Made by a program: the position numbers and the translations under genes
Notes under the pieces: generated by a model
Databases searched by the model: none
What the model saw: only the letters and a program-made list of their open reading frames with translations
What the model was told of the DNA's origin: nothing
In this document: piece by piece, positions 34,583-43,272 of the stretch
Layout of the letters: each line of letters starts with the position of its first letter
How positions within the stretch are numbered: position 1 is the first letter of the stretch
Assembly: GCF_013179515.1 (NCBI RefSeq)
Contig: NZ_JABMCN010000002.1
Coordinates: forward strand, 1 to 60,141
Length of the DNA stretch: 60,141 bases
Source of the DNA: Pseudomonas sp. CM27
GTDB lineage: Bacteria; Pseudomonadota; Gammaproteobacteria; Pseudomonadales; Pseudomonadaceae
Direction of reading: 5' to 3'

Positions 34583-35932
34583 TCAAGCAGCTTCGGTAAA
34601 GTCCACCAAGCGTACCGGGCGGCGGAAGCCGGCGGTCAGGACTGCCAAATATGCAAGGCCCAGGGCAAACCAGGACAGGCCAATCACCAACGTCAGTGCC
34701 GACAGGCTGGTCCACAGCCACAGTGTCAGCCCCAAACCTACCAGCGGCACCAGGCCATAGCACAGCAGCCCCTTGAGGTTACGCTGGGCACCAGCGTCCA
34801 TCAGGTGCGTCTTCACCACCGCCAGGTTCACCGCTGAAAACGCCACCAGCGCGCCAAAACTGATCAGCGAGGCGAGGGTAGCCAGGTCAATCACCAGCGC
34901 CAGCAGCGAAAACGCCGACACCAGCAAAATGGCAAACACCGGCGTACCAAACCGCGACGACAGGTAACCAAAGCTGCGCCGCGGCAGCACGTTGTCCCGC
35001 CCCATGGTGAACAGAATGCGCGACACCGCCGCTTGCGAGGCCAGCGCCGAACCCATGCTGCCGGCCACGTACGCGGCGGTGAAGAAGTTGGCCAGGAACT
35101 GCCCGCCCGCCTTGAACATCACCTCGTTGGCCGCTGCATCGGCATTGGCGAAGCTGCTGCCCGGCAAGACCAGCTGGCTGACATAGGCCAGTACGGTGAA
35201 CAGCACGCCGGCGAACAGCGTGGTGAGGATGATCGCCCGTGGCACGTCGCGGCGGGCATCGCGGCATTCCTCGGCCAGGGTGGAGACAGCATCAAAGCCG
35301 AGGAACGACAGGCACAGTACCGCCGCGCCGGCCATGATCGCGCCGAAGCCAGGCTGCGAGCCGTCGCCCATCAGCGGCGACAGCAGGTCCAGCGGCTGGC
35401 CGGCCAGCGACTGGCAGGACAGGGCGACGAACACGCCGATGAAGACGATCTGCGCGCCGACGATCAGGTTGCTGGTCTTGGCCACCGAGTGAATGCCGAT
35501 CACATTCAGCACGGTCACCAGGGCAATCGAGGCGAGTGCGATGGACCACGCCGGGATGGCCGGGAAGGCGATGTTGAGGAACAGGCCGATCAGCAGGTAG
35601 TTGATCATCGGCAGGAACAGGTAGTCGAGCAACAGCGACCAGCCGGCGAGAAAGCCGACGTTGGGGCCGAAGGCCATGTTGGTGTAGGAATACGCCGAGC
35701 CCGCGACCGGAAAGCGCTTGACCATGAAGCTATAGGACGCGGCGGTGAACAGCATGGCCACCAGTGTGACCATGTAGGCGCTGGCGGTGCGGCCACCGGT
35801 GAGTTCGGTGACGATGCCGTAGGTGGTGAAGATGGTCAGCGGGACCATGTAGACCAAGCCGAAGAACACCAGGGCGGGGAGGCCCAGTACGCGACGAAGT
35901 TGGGCGGGGGCGGAGCTGATTGGGTTGGCCAT
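34583..35932 (-). CDS. APC-superfamily permease, PuuP-like (putrescine or amino acid importer)
   Basis: 449 aa with about 12 membrane helices. It aligns along its length with the E. coli putrescine importer PuuP as I recall it: FFGLVYMVPLTIFTTYGIV, AGSAYSYTNMAFGPNVGFLAGWSLLLDYLFLPMIN, CLSFLGFDAVSTLAEE and SRILFTMGRDNVLPRRSFGYL. It acts in the inner membrane as a proton-coupled importer; the substrate could be putrescine, another amine or an amino acid. It is monocistronic, transcribed away from the acyltransferase region; upstream (35933-36064) is AT-rich and may hold its promoter. Substrate is inferred from similarity only. Confidence 0.85.
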   Translation of the reverse strand: MANPISSAPAQLRRVLGLPALVFFGLVYMVPLTIFTTYGIVTELTGGRTASAYMVTLVAMLFTAASYSFMVKRFPVAGSAYSYTNMAFGPNVGFLAGWSLLLDYLFLPMINYLLIGLFLNIAFPAIPAWSIALASIALVTVLNVIGIHSVAKTSNLIVGAQIVFIGVFVALSCQSLAGQPLDLLSPLMGDGSQPGFGAIMAGAAVLCLSFLGFDAVSTLAEECRDARRDVPRAIILTTLFAGVLFTVLAYVSQLVLPGSSFANADAAANEVMFKAGGQFLANFFTAAYVAGSMGSALASQAAVSRILFTMGRDNVLPRRSFGYLSSRFGTPVFAILLVSAFSLLALVIDLATLASLISFGALVAFSAVNLAVVKTHLMDAGAQRNLKGLLCYGLVPLVGLGLTLWLWTSLSALTLVIGLSWFALGLAYLAVLTAGFRRPVRLVDFTEAA

Positions 35933-36064
35933 CGTTCGATCCAGAGCGTTCTTGTAGTTGTGCTTTGGTCGATTTTTATCCAGTTAGGTAGTAGAAGACA
36001 AAAAAGTAATCCTTATGCTGATTATTAGCGCAGGTTTTAATCGGGAATCTGCTGTGGGTTTTCT

Positions 36065-36158
36065 GGCCAATCGCCGGCAAGCCAGCTCCCACAGGTACAG
36101 CGCAAGCCTTGAACACTGCGGGCATCCTGTGGGAGCTGGCTTTCCGGCGATTGGGCCA
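36065..36158. repeat. REP pair downstream of the acyltransferase gene
   Basis: GGCCAATCGCCGGCAAGCC and GGCTTTCCGGCGATTGGGCC (one base change in the right arm) around TACAGCGCAAGCCTTG. Confidence 0.9.
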
Positions 36159-36176
36159 GTACAGGCGATACAGACC

Positions 36177-37064
36177 TCAGCCCATTTCCACCCGCAGCTG
36201 CTCGATCCGCTCGTCCTTCTCCACCCATAACTGGTTCACCCAAGCCTGCACAGTCTGGCGGAATTCAGGATCATTCTCGTAATCCCCCGCCCACAGCGCC
36301 GGGTCAAGCTCGCGTACCTGAATGTCGATAATCACCCGGCTGATGCTGCCATCGAGCAAATCCCAGAACCCCGGCGCCGTGTTGCCGGGGTAGACGATGG
36401 TCACGTCCAGCAACGCATCCAGCTGCTCGCCCAGCGCCGCCAGCACGAATGCCACACCACCCGCCTTGGGTTTGAGCAGGTGGCGATAGGGCGACTGTTG
36501 TTCCAGGCGCTTGGCCTCGGTAAACCGAGTACCTTCCAGGTAGTTGACCACCGTCACTGGCTGGCGCTTGAACAGCTCACACGCCGCCTTGGTGATTTCC
36601 AGGTCCTTGCCCTTGAGCTCCGGGTGCTTTTCCAGAAACGCCTTGCTGTAGCGCTTCATGAACGGGTAGTCGAGCCCCCACCAGGCCAGCCCCAGCAGTG
36701 GCACCCAGATCAGTTCCTTCTTCAGGAAGAACTTGAAAAACGGCGTACGGCGGTTGAGGCTTTCGATCAGCGCGGGGATATCCACCCAGGTCTGGTGGTT
36801 GCTCACGGCCAGGTACGAAGTGTCCTTGCGCAGGTTCTCGACACCGCGAATGTCCCACCGGGTAGGGATGCACAGGGCGAAGATGGCCTTGTCGATTTCC
36901 GACCATGCTTCGGCAACCCACATCACCGCGGCGGAGGCATAGTCGCGGCCGCTGCCCGGCAGCACCAGTTTCAGCAGGGCGAAGACCAGTAGCGGGCAGA
37001 TCATCACCACGGTGTTGATCAGCAGCAAAGTGGCCGTAAGAATGCCGGTAAGCAGGCGACGCAT
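36177..37064 (-). CDS. 1-acyl-glycerol-3-phosphate acyltransferase-like protein (YihG-type)
   Basis: 295 aa. An N-terminal membrane segment (LLTGILTATLLLINTVVMICPLLVFAL) precedes the PlsC motifs: NHQTWVD (catalytic His/Asp), FMKRYSKAF and NYLEGTRFT, with KPKAGGVAFVLAALG after it. Family members acylate lysophosphatidic acid in the inner membrane (YihG in E. coli). I chose the ATG at 37062-37064 (MRRLLTG), with AAGAG upstream, over the frame start at 37133. It is divergent from the protease-like gene. The exact acyl donor is not deducible. Confidence 0.88.
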   Translation of the reverse strand: MRRLLTGILTATLLLINTVVMICPLLVFALLKLVLPGSGRDYASAAVMWVAEAWSEIDKAIFALCIPTRWDIRGVENLRKDTSYLAVSNHQTWVDIPALIESLNRRTPFFKFFLKKELIWVPLLGLAWWGLDYPFMKRYSKAFLEKHPELKGKDLEITKAACELFKRQPVTVVNYLEGTRFTEAKRLEQQSPYRHLLKPKAGGVAFVLAALGEQLDALLDVTIVYPGNTAPGFWDLLDGSISRVIIDIQVRELDPALWAGDYENDPEFRQTVQAWVNQLWVEKDERIEQLRVEMG

Positions 37065-37246
37065 AAAGAAACTCTTGTTGTGGGAAATAAACAGTTGGCA
37101 ATGATAAGCAGGGCCGTGCCCATCGCCAAACATCCAATGCCCGGAGGCGGGTACAAATGTTTCACAACATGTTGTTTACCCTTGGCACAGCGAACCTATC
37201 CTGCCAGTGCAGTCTAAGCACTGACCCTTTTCAAGGAAGCCTGCCT

Positions 37247-37747
37247 GTGAAACCTCTGCTTGCCCTGTTGTCGCTGTTGGCGCTGCCGGTAATGGCCGCC
37301 GAACCCACGCTCTACGGCCGTTACGAGAACATAGCCCTGCCGGAACTGGGCGAAACCCTGAAGGCCAAGATGGACACCGGTGCCTTCACCGCGTCGCTGT
37401 CGGCCAAGGACATCGAGCTGTTTACCCGTGATGGTGACGAGTGGGTACGCTTCCGCCTGGCGACCAAGGAGTCCGATGGCAAGGTGTACGAGCACAAGGT
37501 CTCGCGCATCAGCAAGATCAAGGGCCGTGCAGATGAAGAAGAGGACGGCGATGCGCCGGAGATATCCAAGCGCCCGGTGGTGGACCTGGAGCTGTGCCTG
37601 GGTGATGTGAAGCGCACCGTCGAAGTGAACCTGGTTGACCGCAGCAGCTTCAACTACCCGCTGCTGATCGGCTCCAAAGCGCTGCGCGAGTTCAAGGCTG
37701 CAGTGAACCCGGCGAAGAAATTCACCGCCGGCAAGCCTGACTGCTGA
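37247..37747 (+). CDS. Retropepsin-like protease family protein (RimB/PF05618-type)
   Basis: 166 aa from a GTG start (37247), with AAGGAAG upstream. A signal peptide (LLALLSLLALPVMAAEP) is followed by the retropepsin-like core KMDTGAFTASLSAKDIELF, FRLATKESDGKVYEHKVSR and LIGSKALREFKAAVNP. The family was annotated as ATP-dependent zinc protease, but the DTG triad is that of a single-chain retropepsin. Being exported, this copy would act in the periplasm. It is divergent from the acyltransferase. Longer frames from 37157 lack the signal peptide start. Activity is inferred from the motif. Confidence 0.82.
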   Translation: MKPLLALLSLLALPVMAAEPTLYGRYENIALPELGETLKAKMDTGAFTASLSAKDIELFTRDGDEWVRFRLATKESDGKVYEHKVSRISKIKGRADEEEDGDAPEISKRPVVDLELCLGDVKRTVEVNLVDRSSFNYPLLIGSKALREFKAAVNPAKKFTAGKPDC

Positions 37748-37767
37748 CAGAGCAAACCTCCTGCACA

Positions 37768-37860
37768 GGCCTCATCGCCGGCAAGCCAGCTCCCACAGGT
37801 GATGTACAAGGCTCAAGGCCTGCTCTGTACCTGTGGGAGCTGGCTTGCCGGCGATGGGCC
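37768..37860. repeat. REP pair upstream of creB
   Basis: CTCATCGCCGGCAAGCCAGC and GCTGGCTTGCCGGCGATGGG, inverted, after the protease-like gene. Confidence 0.92.
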
Positions 37861-37900
37861 GCCAAGCGGCCCCACTATCGCAGCGTTGATGCAGATATTG

Positions 37901-37946
37901 CCGGGGCCGCTCTGCGGCCCTTTCGCGACCCAAGGCCGCTCCTACA
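37901..37946. repeat. Third-type REP half element
   Basis: GGGGCCGCTCTGCGGCCC then TTTCGCGACCCAAGGCCGCTCC, a single-copy REP-like element of a type different from the two main families, 40 bp before creB. Confidence 0.6.
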
Positions 37947-37987
37947 CAATAGAGCGTCGCCATAGAGCTCTGCACAGGCCGCTCGCC

Positions 37988-38668
37988 ATGCCTCATATCC
38001 TCATTGTCGAAGACGAAGCCGCCATCGCCGACACCCTGGTCTACGCCCTGCAGGCCGACGGCCACACTACCGAATGGGTGACCCTGGGCAGCGCCGCACT
38101 CGAGCAGCAACGCCAGACCCCGGCCGAGCTGATCATCCTCGACATCGGCCTGCCTGATATCAGCGGCTTCGAAACCTGCCGCCAGCTGCGCCGCTTCAGC
38201 GAGGTACCGGTGATGTTCCTCAGCGCCCGCGACGGCGAGATCGACCGGGTGGTGGGCCTGGAAATCGGCGCCGACGACTACGTGGTCAAGCCCTTCAGCC
38301 CGCGTGAGGTTGCCGCGCGTGTACGGGCGATCCTCAAGCGCATGGCCCCTCGCGCCGAGCCCGCCAGTGAAACGACACTGTTCCAGCTTGATACCCTGCG
38401 CATGCAGATCAGCTACCGTAGCCAGCCGCTCACGCTGACCCGCCACGAATTCCGCCTGCTGCAATGCCTGCTCGAACAACCCCAGCGGGTATTCAGCCGC
38501 GAACAGCTGCTCGACGCGCTGGGCGTGGCTTCCGACGTGGGCTACGAGCGCACCATCGACACCCACATCAAGAGCCTGCGCGCCAAGCTGCGCCAGGTGG
38601 CAAGCGACGCCGAGCCGATCCAGACCCATCGCGGCCTCGGCTACAGCTACAGCCCGGACCATGCCTGA
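37988..38668 (+). CDS. creB: Response regulator CreB
   Basis: 226 aa OmpR/PhoB-type. Receiver with phospho-acceptor D52 (LIILDIGLPD) and K101 (DDYVVKPF); winged-helix output RHEFRLLQCLLEQPQRVFSREQLLDALG, THIKSLRAKLRQ. With CreC and CreD it forms the CreBC system, which in Pseudomonas is linked to beta-lactam response and cell physiology. The ATG at 37988 gives the usual length; longer frames run through the REP. The stop overlaps the creC start by one base (TGATG). Confidence 0.9.
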   Translation: MPHILIVEDEAAIADTLVYALQADGHTTEWVTLGSAALEQQRQTPAELIILDIGLPDISGFETCRQLRRFSEVPVMFLSARDGEIDRVVGLEIGADDYVVKPFSPREVAARVRAILKRMAPRAEPASETTLFQLDTLRMQISYRSQPLTLTRHEFRLLQCLLEQPQRVFSREQLLDALGVASDVGYERTIDTHIKSLRAKLRQVASDAEPIQTHRGLGYSYSPDHA

Positions 38669-40101
38669 TGCGCCTGGGCATCCGGATTTTCCTGGTGTAC
38701 TTCCTGTTCGTCGGGCTGGCGGGCTACTTTCTGCTCAACACGGTGCGCGAGCAGATTCGCCCGGTGGTACGCCAGTCCTCTGAAGAAACGCTGGTAGACA
38801 CCGCCAACCTGCTGGCTGAAATCCTGCGCGATGACGTCAAGGCCGGCACCCTCAACCAGAGCCGTTTGCCGGAGGTGCTCAAGGCCTACGGCTTGCGCAG
38901 CCCGGGTGCGCGAATCTGGGGACTGGCCAAGAACCAGGTCAACCACCGCATTTACGTGACCGACGCCAAGGGCATCGTGCTGCTGGACTCCAGCGGCGAG
39001 GACGTGGGCAAGGATTACTCGCAGTGGAACGATGTGCTGCGGACCCTGCGCGGTCAGTACGGCGCCCGCTCCACCCGTAGCGACCCCAACGATGAAAGCA
39101 CCTCGGTAATGCACGTGGGGGCGCCGATCATCGACGATGACAAGATCATCGGCATGGTCACCGTCGCCAAGCCCAACAGTTCATTGCAACCGTACATCGA
39201 CCATTCCGAACAGCGTTTGCTCACTTTGGGCCTGGGCCTGATCGGCCTTGGCTTGCTGATCGGCGCGGCGTTGGCATGGTGGCTGGCGCGCTCGCTGCGC
39301 AAGTTGGCGCGTTATGCCCAGGCTGTCAGCGAGGGAGAGCGTGCGGAGCTGCCGCATTACAAGGGCGGTGAGCTGGCGAACCTGGCCCAGGCCGTTGAGC
39401 GCATGCGCAACCAGCTGGAGGGCAAGGCCTACGTCGAGCGCTATGTGCATACCCTGACCCATGAGCTGAAGAGCCCGTTGGCGGCCATTCGCGGGGCTTC
39501 CGAGCTGTTGCAGGAGGACATGCCGAGCGAACAGCGGGCGCGCTTTGCCGGCAATATCGAGCGCGAGAGCGAGCGCTTGCAGCAGATGATCGAGCGGCTG
39601 CTGAACCTGGCCCGGGTCGAGCAGATGCAGGCGCTGGAAGATGAGCAACAGGTGGCGCTGGCGGCGCTGGTGGACGAGTTGTTGCTGGCCCATGCGGCGC
39701 GCATCGAAAGCGCGAACTTGCAGGTGCGCCAGCGGGTCCCGGCCGGTTTGCGCCTGCTGTGCGATCCATTCCTGATGCGCCAGGCGCTGGCCAACCTGCT
39801 CGACAACGCGCTGGACTTCACTCCCGCTGGTGGCGCGCTGCTGTTCGACCTGGAGCGCGATGGCGAGCGGGTGGCGTTGAGCCTGTTCAACCAGGGGCAG
39901 GCGATACCGGCGTATGCCATCGGGCGGGTCAGCGAGCGGTTTTACTCGCTGCCGCGGCCGGGGAGCGGGCGCAAGAGCACCGGGCTGGGGCTGAATTTTG
40001 TGGCCGAGGTGATGCAGCTGCATGGCGGGGCATTGGCTGTGGATAACGTTGATGGCGGGGTGCGGGTGAGGTTGTGGCTGCCGGTGCGGCGGATCAGCTG
40101 A
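38668..40101 (+). CDS. creC: Sensor histidine kinase CreC
   Basis: 477 aa. TM1 (IRIFLVYFLFVGLAGYFLLN), a periplasmic sensor of about 160 residues, TM2 (LLTLGLGLIGLGLLIGAALAWWL), HAMP, dimerisation/phosphoacceptor H265 in THELKSPLAAIRG, and the ATPase with NLLDNALDF, SLFNQGQAIP and GSGRKSTGLGLNFV. It is coupled to creB and separated from creD by a REP pair. It phosphorylates CreB. The signal it senses is not evident from the sequence; in Pseudomonas, CreBC responds to inhibition of PBP4. Confidence 0.9.
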   Translation: MRLGIRIFLVYFLFVGLAGYFLLNTVREQIRPVVRQSSEETLVDTANLLAEILRDDVKAGTLNQSRLPEVLKAYGLRSPGARIWGLAKNQVNHRIYVTDAKGIVLLDSSGEDVGKDYSQWNDVLRTLRGQYGARSTRSDPNDESTSVMHVGAPIIDDDKIIGMVTVAKPNSSLQPYIDHSEQRLLTLGLGLIGLGLLIGAALAWWLARSLRKLARYAQAVSEGERAELPHYKGGELANLAQAVERMRNQLEGKAYVERYVHTLTHELKSPLAAIRGASELLQEDMPSEQRARFAGNIERESERLQQMIERLLNLARVEQMQALEDEQQVALAALVDELLLAHAARIESANLQVRQRVPAGLRLLCDPFLMRQALANLLDNALDFTPAGGALLFDLERDGERVALSLFNQGQAIPAYAIGRVSERFYSLPRPGSGRKSTGLGLNFVAEVMQLHGGALAVDNVDGGVRVRLWLPVRRIS

Positions 40102-40106
40102 GATTG

Positions 40107-40230
40107 CCGGGGCTGCTGCGCAGCCCATCGCCGGCAAGCCAGCTCCCACAGGGATCGCATCAGGGCTGACAGAGGGTCGAATCAGGGGTGACAGATGCGA
40201 TCCGTGTGGGAGCTGGCTTGCCGGCGATGA
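40107..40230. repeat. Composite REP pair with nested repeats between creC and creD
   Basis: Outer REP arms (GGGGCTGCTGCGCAGCCC; ATCGCCGGCAAGCC / GGCTTGCCGGCGAT) enclose an inner perfect 10-bp inverted repeat GGATCGCATC / GATGCGATCC (40152-40161, 40194-40203). Between them are two 14-bp direct repeats (ATCAGGGCTGACAG, ATCAGGGGTGACAG; 22 bp apart), which is not the usual REP centre. Confidence 0.88.
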
Positions 40231-40243
40231 GACCCTCGAATTA

Positions 40244-40265
40244 CACACAATCTCCACACAGTCTC
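40244..40265 (+). promoter_or_regulatory. Tandem 11-bp repeat upstream of creD (candidate CreB site)
   Basis: CACACAATCTC followed at once by CACACAGTCTC (10/11 identical), starting 76 bp before the creD ATG. The 11-bp period equals that of the enterobacterial cre tag (TTCAC, six bases, TTCAC), the known CreB target upstream of creD. The sequence differs, so CreB binding is an inference. Confidence 0.5.
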
Positions 40266-40319
40266 CCCAAGGCCTCCATGCAAGGCGCAGACACTGCGCC
40301 CACTGCCACAGGAGGCCCC

Positions 40320-41648
40320 ATGAACAAGACCCTCGGTTTCAAACTCGGCATGATCGCCGTGCTGATAATGCTGCTGCTCATCCCGCTGTCGCTGATCAAC
40401 GGCCTGATCGACGAGCGCCAGATGCTGCGTGACAACGTGCTGCGCGACATTGCCCAGAGCGCCAGCTTCGACCAGCAGCTCAGCGGCCCGCTGCTGGTGG
40501 TGCCATACCGCAAATACCAGCGCCGCTGGATTGAAAAGGACGGCGAGCGCACCCAGGAAACCAGCACCGTCGCCGGCCACCTGTACTTCCTGCCGGAAAC
40601 CTTCGATGCCGACCTGGGCGTGGATACCGAACTGCGCGCCCGCGGCATTTACCAGGCCCGCCTGTTTCACGCCAAGGGGCGCATAAGTGGCCGCTTCAAG
40701 CTCCCGGAGCGCTGGGGTATCGATAAGGATTTCGACGATTACCGCTTCGACAAGCCGTTCCTGGTGGTGGGCATCAGCGATATCCGCGGCATCGAGAATG
40801 GCCTGGAGCTGAGCATGGATACGCAGAAAGTACCGTTCGAAGCGGGTACCGGACTCGACTGGATGCGCGGTGGTGTACACGCCAGCCTGCCAGGGCTGGA
40901 CGGGCAACAGGCGCGCGAATTCAGCTACGGTTTCGACCTTGCGCTGCAAGGTACCGGCCAGTTGCATGTGCTGCCGGTGGGCCGTACCAGCAGCGTGGAC
41001 ATGCGCGCCAACTGGCCACACCCGAGCTTCGTCGGCAACTACCTGCCCAGCCGCCGCGATATCGATGCGCAGGGCTTCAGCGCCCACTGGCAGACCTCGT
41101 TCTTCGCCACCAACCTGGAGGACGCCCTGCGCCAGTGCGCCACTGCCGGGCAGTGTGCAGAGTTCGGCGAGCGCAGCTTTGGGGTTAGCTTCGTCGACCC
41201 GGTGGACCAGTACCTGAAGAGCGAGCGGGCGATCAAGTACGCCTTGCTGTTCATCGCCCTGACCTTTGCCGGCTTCTTCCTGTTCGAGGTGCTGAAAAAC
41301 CTCAGCGTGCACCCGGTGCAGTACGTCCTGGTGGGTGTGGCGCTGGCGTTCTTCTACCTGCTGTTGCTGTCGTTGTCCGAGCACATCGGCTTCGGGCTGG
41401 CGTATGGGCTGTCGGCTGCGGCGTGTGTGCTGCTGATCGGCTTCTACCTGAGCCACGTGTTGCATAGCCTGGGGCGCGGGGTCGGCTTCGCGGTGGGGTT
41501 GGCGGCGTTGTATGCGCTGCTCTACGGGCTGCTGAGTGCAGAGGACTATGCGCTACTGATGGGCTCGCTGCTGTGCTTTGGCTTGCTTGGGGTGTTCATG
41601 GTGCTGACCCGCCGGCTGGACTGGGCGCGGGTGGGGAGGGCGGCATGA
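40320..41648 (+). CDS. creD: Inner membrane protein CreD
   Basis: 442 aa. N-terminal TM (LGFKLGMIAVLIMLLLIPLSLI), a ~250-residue periplasmic region (LRDNVLRDIAQSASFDQQLSGPLLVVPY, RAKGRISGRFKLPERW-type), and a C-terminal block of about six TMs (YALLFIALTFAGFFLFEVL, PVQYVLVGVALAFFYLLLLSLSEHIGF). This is the CreD layout. It is a major target of CreB. ATG 40320 has GGAGG at 40311-40315. It ends overlapping a possible 24-codon frame. Confidence 0.9.
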   Translation: MNKTLGFKLGMIAVLIMLLLIPLSLINGLIDERQMLRDNVLRDIAQSASFDQQLSGPLLVVPYRKYQRRWIEKDGERTQETSTVAGHLYFLPETFDADLGVDTELRARGIYQARLFHAKGRISGRFKLPERWGIDKDFDDYRFDKPFLVVGISDIRGIENGLELSMDTQKVPFEAGTGLDWMRGGVHASLPGLDGQQAREFSYGFDLALQGTGQLHVLPVGRTSSVDMRANWPHPSFVGNYLPSRRDIDAQGFSAHWQTSFFATNLEDALRQCATAGQCAEFGERSFGVSFVDPVDQYLKSERAIKYALLFIALTFAGFFLFEVLKNLSVHPVQYVLVGVALAFFYLLLLSLSEHIGFGLAYGLSAAACVLLIGFYLSHVLHSLGRGVGFAVGLAALYALLYGLLSAEDYALLMGSLLCFGLLGVFMVLTRRLDWARVGRAA

Positions 41649-41719
41649 GGGAGGACAGAGAGATCGGGCGCTGGCTGGCCTGGAGGATCGGGCAGCTGTT
41701 TCCTGTGATACCGAGGTGA
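41645..41719 (+). CDS. Possible 24-residue micro-ORF coupled to creD
   Basis: The ATG overlaps the creD stop (ATGA), and the 25-codon frame ends with TGA at 41717-41719. Translation starts MREDREIGRWLAWRIGQLF, a short amphipathic or membrane-active helix with many Arg/Trp. No separate RBS is seen, so expression would rely on coupling. It could equally be chance; conservation across pseudomonads is the test. Confidence 0.3.
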   Translation: MREDREIGRWLAWRIGQLFPVIPR

Positions 41720-41722
41720 GGT

Positions 41723-41812
41723 GGGGCTGCTTTGCAGCCCAATCGCCGGCAAGCCAGCTCCCACAGGTAAAGCACAAGACTCAAGAACTGTGGGGGCTGG
41801 CTTGCCGGCGAT
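41723..41812. repeat. REP pair between creD and GST
   Basis: Left arm ATCGCCGGCAAGCCAGCTCC and right arm GGGGGCTGGCTTGCCGGCGA (one base change), with the extension GGGGCTGCTTTGCAGCCC, at convergent gene ends. Confidence 0.9.
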
Positions 41813-41821
41813 AGCGGCCTG

Positions 41822-42445
41822 TCAGGCGGTCGGTGCTGTTGCAACCATCGACGGCCGCTTGGCCACCTCGGCATACCAGGCAGCCAGCCCAGGCTGGCGC
41901 TCACGCCAGCCGAACTCCGGTTGGCGCAAATCCAGATACCCCAACGCACAAGCCACGCCAATCGCCGCCAGGTCGAAGCCGGACATCAGCTCGGGCAAAT
42001 GCTCCTGCTCCAGGTTGGCCAGGCTCCGAGCAATCTTGTCGCCCTGCGCCTGTAGCCAGCCGTCCCAGCGCTTGTCCTCAGGCCGCAGGAAGCTCTCATA
42101 CCGGCTCGACACAGCCGCATCCATGATCGCATCGGCTTGCGACACCAGCGTCATGCGCCGCCAGCGCGCGGACCCTTCACGCGGGAGCAATGGCAGGCCG
42201 ACGTGCTGCAGATCGAGATACTCGCAGATCACCCGGCTGTCGTGCAGCACGGTGCCGTCGTCCAGGCGTAGCGCCGGGATCTTGCCGATCGGGTTGTCCT
42301 GGTTCAGCTGCGGGTTGCCGCTGACCGGGCTGATGTTCACCGGCTGCAACGCCACACGCCCAAGCTGGCCGGTCTCGTGCAACACCACCATGACCTTGCG
42401 CACGAACGGCGACAGTGGCGAGTGAAACAGCGTCATCGTGCTCAT
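41822..42445 (-). CDS. Glutathione S-transferase family protein
   Basis: 207 aa. Thioredoxin-fold N-terminus ([23 protein letters not shown], with Ser in place of the Cys of grx-type sites) and [23 protein letters not shown], then a helical C-domain ([18 protein letters not shown]). It probably conjugates or reduces glutathione-linked substrates; the substrate is unknown. The start MSTMTLF at 42443-42445 has GGGAACTGAAGC upstream. It is 4 bp from msrA on the same strand (msrA ends at 42449), so the two are co-transcribed. Confidence 0.88.
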   Translation of the reverse strand: MSTMTLFHSPLSPFVRKVMVVLHETGQLGRVALQPVNISPVSGNPQLNQDNPIGKIPALRLDDGTVLHDSRVICEYLDLQHVGLPLLPREGSARWRRMTLVSQADAIMDAAVSSRYESFLRPEDKRWDGWLQAQGDKIARSLANLEQEHLPELMSGFDLAAIGVACALGYLDLRQPEFGWRERQPGLAAWYAEVAKRPSMVATAPTA

Positions 42446-42448
42446 GCT

Positions 42449-43117
42449 TCAGTTCCCTTGCAGGCTCGGTGGCAGGCACACGCCGGTGCCGCCGATGCCG
42501 CAGTAGCCCTGCGGGTTCTTGGCCAGGTACTGCTGATGGTAGGCCTCGGCGAAAAACACGGTCGGCGCCTGGTCGATTTCGGTGGTGATTTCACCAAAGC
42601 CGGCTTTGCTCAGTTCGGCCTGGTAGGCGTCGCGGCTGGCCTTGGCCTGTTCCAGTTGTTCGGGGCTGGTGCAATAGATGGCCGAACGGTACTGGGTGCC
42701 GACGTCGTTGCCCTGGCGCATGCCTTGGGTGGGGTTGTGCAATTCCCAGAACATCGCCAGCAATTCGCGGTAGCTGACTTTGTCCTTATCGAAGACCACC
42801 AGCACCACTTCGGTGTGGCCGGTCAGGCCCGAGCAGACTTCTTCGTAGGTGGGGTTGGGGGTGATACCGCCGGCGTAGCCGACCACGGTGCTGACCACGC
42901 CTTCGCGTTGCCAGAAGCGGCGTTCAGCGCCCCAGAAGCAGCCCAGGCCGAAGATTGCGAAGTCGATGGCACCTTCGAAGAACGGGCCGAGCAGTGGGGT
43001 GCCTTTGAACACGTAGTGGAACTCGGGCAGGCTCATTGGCGTTTCGCGGCCAGGCAGGGCCTGTTCCGCAGTAGGCAGGACGTTTTTGTTCACCAGGATT
43101 TCCGAACGCAGGACCAT
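42449..43117 (-). CDS. msrA: Peptide methionine sulfoxide reductase MsrA
   Basis: 222 aa. Active-site [13 protein letters not shown] with the catalytic Cys; [28 protein letters not shown] and the C-terminal resolving Cys in [11 protein letters not shown]. It reduces Met-S-sulfoxide in proteins with thioredoxin. I chose the ATG at 43115-43117 (MVLRSEILV), with AGAGGAACGGCC upstream; the longer frame to 43261 passes through a REP. It is downstream of dipA and upstream of the GST, as in P. aeruginosa PA5017-PA5018. Confidence 0.94.
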   Translation of the reverse strand: MVLRSEILVNKNVLPTAEQALPGRETPMSLPEFHYVFKGTPLLGPFFEGAIDFAIFGLGCFWGAERRFWQREGVVSTVVGYAGGITPNPTYEEVCSGLTGHTEVVLVVFDKDKVSYRELLAMFWELHNPTQGMRQGNDVGTQYRSAIYCTSPEQLEQAKASRDAYQAELSKAGFGEITTEIDQAPTVFFAEAYHQQYLAKNPQGYCGIGGTGVCLPPSLQGN

Positions 43118-43155
43118 GGCCGTTCCTCTGTGGTTATTCAGTTGGATAGGGTTGG

Positions 43156-43247
43156 GGCCTTCGCGGGTGAACCCGCTCCCACAGGTAATCCACAGATTCT
43201 GAAGGTGGTGCAATACCGGTGGGAGCGGGTTTACCCGCGAGAGGGCC
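43156..43247. repeat. REP pair between msrA and dipA
   Basis: GGCCTTCGCGGGTGAACCC and GGGTTTACCCGCGAGAGGGCC with CTCCCACAGG / CCGGTGGGAGC inside. It lies between the dipA stop and the msrA start. Confidence 0.9.
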
Positions 43248-43272
43248 CGAATGGTTTCCATATTGCCCGAGG

